Below, one piece after another: positions 10,455 to 22,244 of a stretch of DNA of 64,000 nucleotides. The first letter of the stretch is position 1; every line of letters begins with the position of its first letter. A program made the translations under genes and the position numbers. Under the pieces are notes generated by a model. That model ran no database searches and was not told the origin of the DNA. It saw only the letters and a program-made list of their open reading frames with translations. This DNA comes from Steinernema hermaphroditum (taxonomy: Eukaryota > Nematoda > Chromadorea > Rhabditida > Steinernematidae), in the NCBI GenBank assembly GCA_030435675.1, contig CM059621.1, positions 496,001 to 560,000 on the forward strand. The letters are read 5' to 3'.

Positions 10455-13316
10455 ATGTGGCTGGTGGCTGCAGCGCTCATTGTGCACGTGACCCGCGTGG
10501 AAGCGGCCGAATATGGCGATCCGACGCCTCAAGGTGGGTGATTTATTGTGTGCTGGGGTGATATATTGGGGCCCGGGCGTGATGAATGTGGGAAGCGGAT
10601 GTCGAAATTCGAGGGGCCTCGTTAATTCTGTTTTCTTTTTGTTTGTTTCCCAGCCTCATCCAGCTCATCCAGTCGTTCGATTAAGGGTTACAAGTGCAGA
10701 TGGCTTGGCGGCTTTTTGTCGAAGATCACTAGATGAAGGGAATGGTGGTCCACCACGAGGACCTTGCGAACCCAATGAAATTACGCCGAGCATATTTGAT
10801 GCACATAGTGCGGGTCTCAGCTGGAAAGCCGTGTACCGTACCCGCGGGCGAGCGGGCCAGCCGCGCGCGCGATCACCTAGCGCGAGCAGTTTGACTAGTT
10901 GATGTCTATAAGCCGTTTTGCGGAATTAAAATTCGTTCATGGCAGAGAGAGAGAGCGACTGGCAGGGTGCGGGTGCGCTTCCTAATACGGAAGTTTCATC
11001 CTTTTTTTCTTTTCAGATCTTTCGTTGTCTCTTTGCAAGAATGCAAAATTTGCAAAAAGATCGCTTTAAGACCATACTACATTCATCCTAGCCGCTATTA
11101 GTGCTTATCTCGATGGTCAATCTATCCGAACAAATAGCGATCCATATGTTAAAGATTGATGTGACCACAAACCATTTTACACCAAGCGACTTTTTCCATT
11201 CGCATTGGTGAGACGTTTCTCATTTGATTTAGGATTACAAGTGCAGATGGCTTGGACACGTTTTTGTGTTGTGGATGAGATTTATTGATGGGAAGGCATG
11301 TGTTTTATGAGAGCTTAGAGGGAAGATCAAAATGTAACAAAAAGTTACACAAGACAGATGTGATATCTGGCGAAATATTCCAAATTGCTTTGAGTTTATG
11401 ATAAAGGCATTTTGGCTAAAAGACGAACACAGAAATACTAAATAATGGTGAGTTGGGAAGGAACTGCTCAAACGACTGGATGAGTTGGATGGTCTAAAGC
11501 ATTAGATCGTAAGGTCCCTCTTCAGTTTCGATGATTTTCGCATATTGTAACCTTCTCTGACTGGCCATCTATAGAGCTTGCCCTCCTCGACTGGGCCAGC
11601 GGAATCCGCATTGCCTACTGCCGCGAAGCGCCCATCACGGAACTGATCGAACCGTTCCGGAGACAGCTCGGCGAAACGGTCAATCTGTACTGCAAGAACT
11701 ACACGGCCTGTGGGCTGAGGAGAACGTAAGGTAGCACTTCGACTGTTTTATCGTTTAAATTGCCCCGGTGCAGCGTTACCTTCGACGCGTCCAATGTAGT
11801 GCTTCTCGACGGATTCCCGAGGCGCGACTTCGGCGCCGTACAGTTCCGCTTCGTCATCGTTCTTCCGCATGGAGCGCAGACGATAGAGAAACAGCAAAAA
11901 CCACTGCTAAGAAAGGCTTACTTGTCCGGTAATTTGTACATAGGGTTACGGTAACCGATTGTATAGGGATGTTCAACAAACATGTGAAAGAGTTTGGCCG
12001 ATCGATGGGATGGCAAGTGCTGAGCTTTGAGAAGTACCCGCGATTCGACGAGATCACTACTTTTATGAATACTGCGATCTTGCCTATTGGAATCACGGCT
12101 GGGATAGCCTGTGTCTTCTTGGCTTGCTGGTCCACGACGCTGAGGTAAGCTTGATCCCTAACAAAAAGTGCAGAAACGATCTATTCGAAAATCGCATTTT
12201 CGGACGCTGGAAGATCCAAAATAGCAAATTATTTAGTGCCTTTTGAATAACATTGTCCTGTACAATAAATACCTACCAGGGTCCGCTTTGTTAGTTCTAA
12301 AGTTTAAAACCAAACCACAGAGTTATTTTCATCTTCAGGCCTATTTTAGAAGGTTGGAAGAAACCCTAAATCTTCCACAATACCATCATAAAACCAATTT
12401 GATATAATACCATCATTTGCTATACATAACAATGAACCCAAATTTCGATTACTATGCTGATGAACCCAGCTGTCCAACCGGGAAAGCTGGGAGATCCTTG
12501 TCAGAGCCTTACTCCTTAAAAGCCCCTTGTTTATTGAGTAATTAATTAATTGTATCACTCGATCACACTAGCATCACGGATAGAGAGACAGTTTGTGATA
12601 TCCAGAACTTGAATAGATTGATATTCCTATGGAATAATGTCCAAATTTCAGTACCACATCGGCCAGTGAAGGCTGGCTGGTCAGCGGCTCCAAAGGAGGC
12701 AAAAACGCCGCACTCCGGCGCACCCTCGAAATCATCGAAGAGCAGAAACTTCAAATGTCGCACCAGATGATAGCGGAGCGAGAGGAGAAGCGAGTCCAAC
12801 TCGCCATCGCAAGAGCGCACTTTGCCGATGGCACCAAATCCAGCGAGGAGCAGGAGGCCACCACTTCTGGGTAATTTAGATTATTTTTTAACCAAAAAAG
12901 AAGATATGTAGGTTGTCGACAAGTCTGGAAGGCATAGATGAAGGCGACGAGCGTCTTCCCGAGATTGTGATCGTCAGCACAAGAGGAACGAAAAGAAGAC
13001 CTTCCAGGGAAACGTTGGAGAGCATGGGAAGGAGGATTTCTATGGGAAGGTAAGCGGAATGGGAACCGAAACCACAGCCCTTGACTTCAAAAAGTTGCCT
13101 TTGCGGGATTGATACAGTAAGCTTTTCCCTTTCAGTGGCCCTAGACGACATTCACGTCGCCTGAGTTCGATCGAAGAGTTCCGAATAGAGCCGCGAAAAA
13201 CGCGTAAGGCTCGAGGAAGCGTCTTCAGCTCCGGAACGACGAAGACTCGTCGGGCGCAGGAAAAGAGATGGAAAGCCGGCAGTCTCATGTTCGCCGGATT
13301 CGGAGCCCGGTCTTAG
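10455..13316 (+). CDS. single-pass type I membrane protein, nematode-specific
   Basis: Exons 10455-10533, 11575-11725, 11774-11928, 11967-12144, 12652-12870, 12912-13049 and 13136-13316 join in frame to 366 residues. Residues 1-17 (MWLVAAALIVHVTRVEA) are a signal peptide. The ectodomain (18 to about 160) holds three cysteines (AYCREAP, LYCKNYTACG) and an N-glycosylation site NYT. A transmembrane helix covers about 164-183 (TAILPIGITAGIACVFLACW). The cytoplasmic part has a helical segment (TLEIIEEQKLQMSHQMIAER) and a basic, Ser/Arg-rich tail with RRPS- and RRHS-type basophilic kinase sites. The first intron is about 1 kb; direct joining of exon 1 to 11575 keeps the frame. No known family was recognised. 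Confidence 0.65.
10655..11495. repeat. degraded repeat inside intron 1 of the 10.5-13.3 kb gene
   Basis: A 24-bp stretch (ttacaagtgcagatggcttgg) occurs at 10686 and again near 11234. The block CTCATCCAGTCGTT near 10665 recurs inverted (AACGACTGGATGAG) near 11475. This suggests an old inverted-repeat element. Ends and target duplication were not identified. Confidence 0.3.
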
Positions 13317-13544
13317 GTGCCATGTTTGACTTTCATTCTGTACATATAGGTTTAGTTGAGGTGGTTGAGTGAAATAAAACGGTCTTAAAGCGAAATAAAA
13401 CGAGTCATTCTGTCTTCTGACGACCTCACCAGTCCTCCTTCTAACAGTACGTAAATAACAATTGGTTAAACAACACAAAACACAGATTACAGCATACGGA
13501 CAGTCGTGGCAAGAGTCACTATTAACGAACGAAGTCTTCGGAGA

Positions 13545-14444
13545 TTAGAGGAAATTCACGTGGTCATCGTACAAAACATAGAAAAACCGTCCGGAGGTTT
13601 CGCGTAGCATAAAAGGCTTTTTCCCATTAAAATTGTCATCACCCATCACTTCCCTCACTTCGTCGATAGTCACCTCAAAAGGAAGTTCGAAATGCAGACC
13701 GAAGGCTACAGGGCCTATATAGCCACGGCGCCAACAACTGAGCACTTCCAGCAAGAGATCTCTGTCCAACTTTAGCGTCTTCGACGTGACACTGAAATTA
13801 GTAAGTTGCAATTGGGGCATTGCCTTCAATATCGTATAGACTACATCTTGACTCCAGTCTCTGTCGAGGGTTATCTGCATCAATGTTCCAGCTTCGACGT
13901 GTTTCGCGAGCAGATTTTGACTTTCTTTTCCGCAATATTTCATGTCTAACGTTTGGAAATGGAAGTGGTTTGTTAGATATCTCAGAATGGAGTCAAACGC
14001 ATCACTGTGGACATAATCGACCGATAGTCTCAGCCCAGAGCAATGATTCATGTACGGTCGAGTTTGAGGAAGCAGTTCGGAAAGGATCTTGTCGATGGAT
14101 ATTCTGAAAAAGCCGTCTTCGTACTGTGTAGCCGGTGGCCAGCGATTTCTATGTTGTATTCGGTTTTCGATTACTATACGAATCACGTGAATGTGTCGGT
14201 TATCCAGCTTTGCAAAATCTTGCAGGGATGTATGGGGCTGCCGTTGTGGATGCGCCCAATAGCAAAAGTTGTAGATCCAGATATCTGCGTCGTCGGTGGG
14301 TTTCAGCGTGAGCTGAAAACTGTATCGGCGGGAAGCGTCCTTTTTAGCTGCCGACCTCCATATCCTTCCGAATTTTTTAAGATACTTGGGTTCGCCGAGC
14401 TGACGTGCGACCTGCTCGCAAAATAGAAACGGCACCGAGTCCAT
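13545..14444 (-). CDS. F-box-like nematode family protein
   Basis: One exon of 299 codons from ATG (14444-14442) to a stop at 13545-13547. The start MDSVPFLFCEQVARQLGE resembles the degenerate F-box N terminus of large nematode families (M.SVP..F.E.V). The rest alternates hydrophobic strands and helices. Near the C terminus (about 205-290) come a WRRGYIGPVAFGLHFEL segment and a final FFYVLYDDHVNF strand. Proteins of this type usually bind SKP1 through the F-box and recruit substrates through the C-terminal region. The assignment is by resemblance, and no ligand can be named. It converges on the membrane protein gene, with stops about 230 bp apart. Confidence 0.6.
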   Translation of the reverse strand: MDSVPFLFCEQVARQLGEPKYLKKFGRIWRSAAKKDASRRYSFQLTLKPTDDADIWIYNFCYWAHPQRQPHTSLQDFAKLDNRHIHVIRIVIENRIQHRNRWPPATQYEDGFFRISIDKILSELLPQTRPYMNHCSGLRLSVDYVHSDAFDSILRYLTNHFHFQTLDMKYCGKESQNLLAKHVEAGTLMQITLDRDWSQDVVYTILKAMPQLQLTNFSVTSKTLKLDRDLLLEVLSCWRRGYIGPVAFGLHFELPFEVTIDEVREVMGDDNFNGKKPFMLRETSGRFFYVLYDDHVNFL

Positions 14445-14499
14445 GGATACTCTTCCGATCCTCCCGAGCCTTCAATCAGCTCCTTTATGGTGTGCTCGC

Positions 14500-15240
14500 A
14501 TTGCATTGTATCTGTGAAAATTTTGAAAAATCGATGCGTTAATTGTCAATTCTCTTATTATGTGCTTTCTTATTATGAATGAAACGAACGCAGAAGGAAT
14601 GCTTGATGGGATAGGGGTAAATCTGCACTCGTACCCTATGTATAAATGTAAGTGAGGTTCGAGAGAACGATGCTCGTTTCTAACCACCGCTACTGGTCAC
14701 TATGCGACTTTATTTCGCGAATCAAAGGCATTTCGCCTTGCACGACACCGAAAATAGACAAACAGAGGATGTCTCGCAGACGCCTTTTCACATACAAAAC
14801 GGTGCTGGTGCCGGAGACGGCGCCGGCGGCTGTTCACATGCAAAACGGTGCCGGCGCCGGTAAGGGCACCTTGTGAAAGAGCCATTAGCTTTCCCTAACT
14901 TTTATCCTAATTGTCCTACTACCAACCATCCGTTCTGTGAAAATCAAATCAATTTAACCACAAATGCATGCTAACAATAACAGTAATTGGGTAGTACAAC
15001 ACACTGGCCGAAAGCTCTTCTAGAGTGAGGGTCGTACGCTTGTACTGAGAACCCATCTGAACACGGAATCATCTGCAACTTCCTTTTGCTTCTGGAAAAA
15101 GTGTCAAAAAAGCACATCTTGAAGCTCTCAGATTAGTCACCGGAAACATCCGATAAGAAATAAGTGGAAGACGTGACGACGTGAACTTTCACGACGTTAG
15201 ATGGTCTATGAATTCATATGACTGTCTCAATTAGCCGTTA
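14500..15240. other. stretch without a recognisable gene
   Basis: AT-rich intergenic DNA. The only structure seen is a short direct duplication of AAAACGGTGCTGGTGCCGG / AAAACGGTGCCGGCGCCGG at about 14795-14860. Confidence 0.4.
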
Positions 15241-15299
15241 TTCGCTTATTGAGACTTTGTGAACGGTCTCATAGCGGTCGCGTTCGTCTTCGATTCGAA

Positions 15300-17290
15300 A
15301 TGATCATCTTCAAGTGCAGGTCGTGCGGTCAAGTATTTACCGGCGGTGATAAGTCGATGCTCAAGTTTTACGCACACATGATTGAGTATTGTATTCGTCA
15401 AAAATCTCTCGCAAAAAAGGAGAGGGCTCCTGCCACGAAAATTTTGCGCGCGCATTTCACGCGCCAAAAAGTTTACAATGGGAAATGCTCAAAATCATAG
15501 TAATCCGATTTTTTCTCGTTTCTGCGCGATTTCTCCAAATTCCATTAACGGACGGTTGCTCAGCAGACTCTGGCGCGTCGAATGAGCCCTGGCTCGACTG
15601 CCAGTATGCTTTCCTCGCAGAGTTATTAGGATCAATGGTGGATAATGGCACCTTGAATCGTAAGCTGTGGATTTTTAAGAATATGATGGATTAGCTGCCC
15701 ATCACTATGTCGTACATGGATCCTCCTGTGATCTAGGACATCTCCAACATATGAATCTGTAGCTAACTGTTCAACTCTCAATTGCAGACTAATGGTCATT
15801 CTAATAACTCTGCGAGGAAAGCATACTGGCAGTCGAGCCAGGGCTCATTCGACGCGCCAGAGTCTGCTGAGCAACCGTCCGTTAATGGAATTTGGAGAAA
15901 TCGCGTCAGAAACGAGAAAAAATCGGATTACTATGATTTTGAGCATTTCCCATTGTAAACTTTTTGGCGCGTGAAATGCGCGCGCAAAATTTTCGTGGCG
16001 CGTGAAATACGCGCGCAAAATTTTCGTGGCGGGAGCTTTGCGAGAGATTTTTGACGAATACAATATCACACTCCGATGCGTAGATTCGAGGTATGAACGA
16101 TTCAAATAACTGTAGTTAACCCTTCAGGATCCGACGAATGTCGCTTATAACCCAGTGGAATTCTCGGCTTGTGTGCGTAATTTCTTCTTCTCCGTACCGA
16201 TCCTTAAGATCGTCAGTACTCAAGGAGAATTCCTTGACAAGCAACAGCTGGAGAGGATCAAAACGTTTGAAGTTCTTCTACAGGATGCCACGTGCGTACT
16301 TTACCCCGAATTACAAAAGAAAGATGAGAAGAAAGTGGGAAAGCGCGACAACTACAGGGTGTACAGTGGAATGCGATTTTATACGTACTTGCTGCTCGAC
16401 GTCAATCGCCTGGAGGACGACGTGAAGAAAACATCATTCAAACAGTTCATACACGCCGTCATCTATATCGGAAAAGGTTGTGGTGCTCGCCCATTCCACC
16501 ACATCAAGGTACGCTTCTTATTTCCTCCTTAATTTGTTGCAAGTGTACTGTGGTAAGCAAGGCGTTGTCGGAGGGGGTAGGGGGTTATTCATTATTAACA
16601 GCTTAGTTGATATTTTAGTAATTCTGACGGTTTAAATTCCTAGTTATGGAGTTTCGAATTCATTTCGCACCCAATTTCCCGTGTGCGTTTTTTACCCTAA
16701 TCCAGCTGCGGTCGATCACAGAAGTGTTGAGAGTGGCTACAACAAAAGAGAAAAGAAATTTAGTATGAAATGAATGTGAAAACGCCGAAATGTGGCACAT
16801 GCGTCAATGGCACCGCATGAAATCTGTGGTCCATCTCAAGCACTTTTGTCAAATTTTTAAAGTGACGATTGGAATTTTTTTTTCTCCGCCATCTTGTACA
16901 GAACAAAATTACACTATGACTCAACTCCTCTCGGAGAACGTATGCTCACCCCTGCAATTGTAGAGCGCAAAGAACAAGAAGAAGAATAGCCGAAAACATA
17001 AATACCTCGCTGGTTTGGACGCTGACGGGCAGGGTGTGATTGTGGCTGACGGGGGAGATCGCTACAGCTACTGCCACGAGGCCTTCGTCCGGGAGGATTG
17101 CATGATGCAATTGTACCCCAAAACGTTTCTCTTGAACCTTGAATTCGACCTGTATGCTGAATGGGCTGCCGAATACGAGCGCGTTCTCGCCGGAAACTCG
17201 ATTACTGCCGACGACACCAAAAAGCTCGAATTCGGTATCTACTGCTTGTGGAGGAAGACAAAGCTTTCCTCGTTGAGAAGAATCCCGTAA
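15300..17290 (+). pseudogene. C2H2 zinc finger + GIY-YIG nuclease (ANKLE1/LEM-3 type), split by a MITE
   Basis: Coding pieces: 15300-15388 continuing at 16066-16090 across an inserted element, then exons 16128-16508 and 16964-17290. Joined, they give 273 codons in one frame. The first piece reads FKCRSCGQVF and then H-x4-H, a C2H2 finger whose last histidine lies on the far side of the insertion. Exons 2-3 carry a GIY-YIG nuclease fold of the ANKLE1/LEM-3 kind: YTYLLLD, VIYIGKG, RPFHH, the Glu-bearing REDCMMQ and a terminal G-Y segment. LEM-3 and ANKLE1 cut DNA bridges and branched DNA; they carry ankyrin/LEM domains, which this gene lacks. Read straight through, the first exon enters the element and stops at about 15498. 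It is therefore either a null allele or spliced around the element. An AATAAA lies at about 17375. Confidence 0.75.
15389..16063. mobile_element. foldback MITE, mariner/Tc1 type (TA target duplication)
   Basis: A 675-bp element with long inverted arms (about 15389-15632 and 15805-16063), nearly identical and beginning TTGTATTCGTCAAAAATCTC on both sides. TA dinucleotides flank it at 15387-15388 and 16064-16065. Removing the element and one TA restores the neighbouring reading frame. The right arm has an internal tandem duplication of about 32 bp (GGCGCGTGAAAT..CGTG). No transposase frame is present. Confidence 0.92.
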
Positions 17291-17598
17291 TCCGGCTCAA
17301 CAACTGTGAATGATAAGATGATAAGATATGATATGATAAGAAGACGAAGTAGATGTACTAAATGTAATATACAAATAAATCAACTGACAAGCACACAGAG
17401 TATCTGACGAAAACCAAACCACAACCACTGAAGCTCTCAGCAAACCCTACGCACAAGATGAAATTCCATCGGTTCACCACTGGCTTCGACGAAGAAACCT
17501 TAACTACATCAACAATTTCATTAACATTACAATCCTATGTATAAATAAACACATAATTAAACAGTCAGCAAAGAAAAACATTTGGTGAACAGAAGAGC

Positions 17599-19209
17599 TT
17601 AGAAGAACATGCCTGTGAGGCCACCCACACCTTGTTGCTCCTTGACGAAGATTTCGAAGTATTGATAGATGATGGTGACAGCCAGCAGAATTCCTGTACC
17701 GCTTCCAATCGCACCTGAAACCACAGAGCAATTACTCAGTAAGCGCTGCAAGCTTGGTTACCCATTAAATCGGCTGTGATGGAGAGAGCTCCGATGCAAA
17801 GACCGCCAAAGGCAGCGGCTGTGGGGATGTATCTGTTGAGCTCATGAATCATGGACTTCTCGCGATGTCCGCTCATGATCATCTGCTGTTCCTTGAGTTG
17901 TTTGGCAACGTCCTTAGCGCTGGAACCGGACACGTCGACCCAGGCCTTCGAGAAGAAAGCGCATGACCCAAGCATAAATGTGATGTAGAGGAAGCAGTGG
18001 ATGGGGTCAGCAAGCAGTTGTCCAAAGGAGTCGGGTGGCGCGAGGTAGTAACAGATGCCACCAGTAGGGTAACTGCGGTAACCTCCCGACGCATCAGACC
18101 ACGTTCCCAGAATGTTGACGAGAATGTTTCCTCCGAAATTAGAAGCGAGCATCTGTGAGATCAAGAAGAGGTTCGAGACAAGAGCGGACTGGAGGATAAT
18201 AGGCATATTACTGGTGTAGAAAAGCTTGATAGGGTAGGAGCTGTACTGTCCGCGGAAACGAGTGCTCTTGACAGGCAAATCAATGCGAAATCCCTAAAAT
18301 GAAGGTCCATTAGGTACTCAAAAATTTGGATGGTTACCTGGAAGTAAATGACGACGGCAAAAACGAGGACAGTGGCCAAAAGATTCACCATATTGGGGAG
18401 ATTCCGGCGATAGAATGCCTCACGCAGGGCACGCATCTTATCAGAGCGCGTGAGAAGAAGGTGGAAGAGCGCAATAACGGCGCCCTCGAACTCAGTTCCA
18501 CGTCCCGAATTGATAGTAGTGGGCGAGAAAGCTTTCCAGACGATAGTTTCACAGACATTGGTGGCAATGAAAAGCGAGATTCCAGATCCAAGGCCGTATC
18601 CCTTCTGCAGAAGCTCGTCGAGAAGAAGAACAATAAGACCGGCGAAGACCAGCTGGATCACAATAAGAAGGCAAATTCCAGCACCCATTTCGGATGGGTC
18701 TCCGTACATTCCGGAAGAGACATACACAACAGCTTGGCCGATAGTAATAAGCATTCCAAACACTAAACTGAGAAAATTAAAGTCCCATGGCGCAAGGCAA
18801 TGTCGTTACATTTCTGAGCTCCGTTGAAAAGAGCACGTTCCTTGGGCGAATTACCAGCCTCAATAATCTTAGCACCGGCCAAAAGCTGCATAATCATTCC
18901 GGAGGTCACAATGGGGGAGATTCCAAGCTCCATGAGTGTTCCTCTGTTCGATGCAAGGATAACACGAAGCCAATAGAGAGGATCGGCACTTTCGGTGGAC
19001 ATGATTCCTAAAAAAAACGAACGTCATCACGGCTCCAGGAGTGTTCAAAGTTTACCGAAGAGGGGAACTTGACAGCAAACGAGGAAGACGAACAGTGTGG
19101 CAGCTGTCCATAACACCTTCTCGCGGAACTGAATCCTTCGCTCCGGTTTCGACACCTCTGGCAAGAGGCAGCAGAACGGCTTCACTATGTTCAGAAACTT
19201 TATTCCCAT
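17599..19209 (-). CDS. sec-61.A: SEC61 alpha, protein-conducting channel subunit
   Basis: Exons (minus) 19209-19056, 19007-18810, 18762-18338, 18293-17762 and 17714-17599 give 474 residues, the normal Sec61-alpha length (about 473-476). The start [19 protein letters not shown] and segments [52 protein letters not shown] and the end [10 protein letters not shown] are near-invariant in animals. The protein is a ten-helix ER membrane channel for co- and post-translational translocation with Sec61 beta and gamma. The plug region (exon 2), pore-lining helices and cytosolic ribosome-binding loops are all present. At exon 3 the correct acceptor is the second of two closely spaced AGs (TCAGTTTAG|TG), which gives the conserved AQKLFGM. 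No defect is seen. Expression is expected to be constitutive. Confidence 0.97.
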
Positions 19210-19259
19210 TGTGCTTTGAGTTACTGCCTGAAAGAATCAACTACTTTAAAAACTGAGGT

Positions 19260-20376
19260 TCAAACAAAGTGGAATGCGAATATACACGAGAAAACACAAA
19301 CGACGACGATAGCAAAATAGAAATTATAAATTGTTTGATTTGCGCAGTAAGGATAAGATAGCAGGCTATGCACGCTGGTGCTATGTTCGTAACTCGACCC
19401 GGTTGTAACTCAACGAACTCACTACGAATAGAACTACACGCAACACGGCACGCTAGACACATGGCAACTGTGCTGACAGACAGGGGCGAGACGGAGAGAC
19501 AAAATGGGCAGCGCACGCAGTGCTCCAGACTATCGTACACAGAGACAGCGCGGCGAGACACAACCAATTGAAATGGCACAAACACCATTTGTTCATATCG
19601 GCGCTGGCTGGTCACCGCGTGTCAGCGCGAAAGCGTCCACGCTTTCTGATCGCTGCGATCTGATTCCGACGGCAAAACATCCACGAGAACATCAGCTATC
19701 GAATGAGTCCAAGATGAGCGAAATCGGAGAATATTCGACCTTTTTGAGCCATTTTTCGAACTTTTCTCGACACAAAAGATGTTAAATCAAAATCCAACAG
19801 GTGAATCGATGGCGAATTCTTTGCTGATCATTTTGTGACCACGCTGGAGAAGATTGAATGCGAACTGAAAAAATCTATCCATTTTTACAGTGTGGCTTCC
19901 ATAAAAGTATCAGACATTTGTGAAATTTCCATCGTCTTTCGATCGGTTTTGGATTTCATTAGTGGAATGCGTGTCGCTAAACATCATGCGGGCAACACGA
20001 ACACTACTGCCTATCATAATTGCTCAAAATCTGACTGAACGAATCGCTGAAGATCTGGCTAAGAGTGCAGGCTGTCCTTCTGCTATTGTAAGCTCTCCTG
20101 GTGCGATGTCCCTGACGCCACAAAATATACGGTATTCTTGTCTGTCTTTGTTTTCTAAAGTTTTCGGCATTTAGAGCCAAAATTAACATTTTTATTGGAC
20201 GGTGAAACAGGTGAAGATCATTTTTCGTCGGATTCAGAAGAATGAGGCCGATGGATTCGACTTTTATATGTGCGGCCTGATTCTCGGGGTGTGGGTTGCC
20301 GCCTTGCTTAGGACGTTCGCATGAGATATTTTTAGAGACATAGAGATATTAAAGAGCAGAACACGAGAGTCATAAT
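19260..20376. other. stretch without a recognisable gene
   Basis: Upstream of sec-61.A and therefore includes its promoter. No convincing coding exon, RNA gene or repeat was seen. Confidence 0.4.
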
Positions 20377-21715
20377 CTAGGTCCTCGTCGTAGCTGTCGG
20401 ACACTTCGTCACGATAAATTGTCTGATAAATTCCACTCCAAATCGATATCTTGCTGTTAGTGATGCCAAAGCCTAAATTGTCGTGTAAAGAAGAATAGCA
20501 ACCAAAATTGAAGCTGTACCATCGTGAAGATATTTTGCTGAAGCCTCTTGTGAAGCTTTATCGAAAGACATTGCTACCCCATAGGCTACGACGAAGAAGG
20601 TGGTCGGAGAGAAGTAGTCCAAAATTTGGGTTGCCTTCCACGGATCGCAACATTTGCCAGTGTTGCCAGAGCCTAAATTATCGTATAAAGAAACTTTATA
20701 CTCGCCGTCAAAAAAAACAAAGTCCGCACGTTCGGTCAGCGTGCGTGTGGTCTCCCCGATTTACAAGGGAAAACCAGAGTTGAGCATCATAGAAGCTCGA
20801 TTTCTCTGCGCCTGTGGCGTTTCGTCGAAATCCGTCAAATACAAATTGTTCGTTAGTGGCCAGAGCGCCGCTCGTGCCAAATTTCGCTGCGAACCGTGCA
20901 CTCTTTTCGTGCGAAAAAGTGTCTTTTCTCCGTGACTAGGTCTCATTTAGATGCTGCATAGATATTTTGGAACTGTTTTATCGGCAAAATGGCAGCAATT
21001 CGTTCTGTATGCGATCACAATCTATCACCGATCGTGACGGTTACGGAATCTGACAGGTACGAGCATGCTATGAGAATCGAAGAATAGTCCGCTCTCTACG
21101 ACAATGCACAAGTAGAGCTCATCTTGCATGATCCCGAACTATCAGATTTCGGCAGAAGCGAAGGTCTGCAATAGATTGCGATCACATACCGGGGGAATGT
21201 TACCATTCTGCCCAGAAACCTGTCCTGAAATTTCCCTGTAACGTGAAAAATAGACTTAGTCACGGAGAAAAGACACTTTTTCGCACGAAAAGAGTACACG
21301 GTTAGCAGCGAAATTTGGCACGAGCGGCGCTCTGGCCACTAACGAACAATTTGTATTTGACGGATTTCGACGAAACGCCACAGGCGCAGAGAAATCGAGC
21401 TTCTATGATGCTCAACTCTGGTTTTCCCTTGTAAATCGGGGAGACCACACGCACGCTGACCGAACGTGCGGACTTTGTTTTTTTTGACGGCGAGTATACT
21501 ATCAGTGGTTAATGGGCCACTAATGTTTAGCATGAATGGTGTGCCAAATGTCAGCCGAATAGGCCGCATACACCTTTGAAAGGCTCCTTGTAACTTACAA
21601 GGAGCTCCGCCAGCCTCTTTTGGCGTATCGTCAGCTCTTCTTCTGGGAGCGGTCGTACTCCGATTCGTGACACCAGCAATGCCAGCACCAAAATCACCTT
21701 CACTTGAACGAACAT
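20377..21715 (-). CDS. candidate secreted peptide precursor with two alternative last exons
   Basis: Exon 1 (21715-21599) follows an acceptor (CTGATTTCAG) and encodes 39 residues ending at a GTAAGT donor: a signal peptide MFVQVKVILVLALLVSRIG, then RPLPEEELTIRQKRLAELL. About 0.9 kb downstream are two similar acceptor-plus-exon starts, each AATTTAG|GCT(C/T)TGGCA: copy A from 20672 and copy B from 20472. Both read in frame, giving ALATLANVAIRGRQPKF (stop at 20586) or ALASLTARYRFGVEF (stop at 20377). The product would be about 68-71 residues. The pattern EEEL..RLAELLALASL..RYRFG recalls neuropeptide-F-like peptides ending RFG, but no dibasic site follows the Gly, so this is only a hint. The intron hosts the foldback MITE at 20699-21496. 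The model is inference. Confidence 0.35.
20699..21496. mobile_element. foldback MITE with coding-like arms (TA target duplication)
   Basis: A 798-bp element. Arms of about 245 bp (20699-20937 and 21258-21496) are inverted and nearly identical; termini are TACTCGCCGTCA and TGACGGCGAGTA, with flanking TA at 20697-20698 and 21497-21498. The arms contain an open frame reading IIEARFLCACGVSSKSVKYK and then AKFRCEPC, which looks like captured coding sequence. The 320-bp centre contains a second, smaller inverted pair (GCGATCACAATCTAT). No transposase is present. Confidence 0.9.
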
Positions 21716-22244
21716 GATCGCTTCTGAAATCAGAGGGAAATGTAACGAGTCCACGAGTTGCACTGTGGCTGCTCCCATCTTGCGTAGATCTCCTTTTATA
21801 CACTCAGCTTATCAGCTTCTTCCCGTGCTCTTCTTATCGGACAGGCCCGCTCGTGCCTATCGCTTACTGTCACAAAATTGTTGCAATTTGCAATACTTTG
21901 CCGTGGCCCGCTGAGTTCATCCATTATCAGTTCATTGGCTGTCACTAATTCGCACCGCGAACAAAATTTAAACTCTTTCTCACGGCACGATGCGTCCGCA
22001 CCAGTTCATGGCCTCTCACCCCTCGGCACTACACACCAACTGTTTTCCGGGTTCGGGCACTTTTCCACCTCGTTCTTTGCTCAACTTTTTGACATCACAC
22101 ACCACTTTTCAGCTGTCTTACATATCACTGCATTCATATCTCTGCTTTCTTACTCACTTACTCACATGCATACAATACATGTATGTTTATTTTTTTTAAC
22201 TTTACAAAAGTTATATAACATAACATAGAAGAAAAATTTTTCCC

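Noticed and set aside
10513..10902. Plus-strand frame after the signal-peptide exon at 10455
   Set aside because: It is not in phase with exon 1 and overlaps repeat remnants; joining exon 1 directly to 11575 gives a continuous ectodomain.
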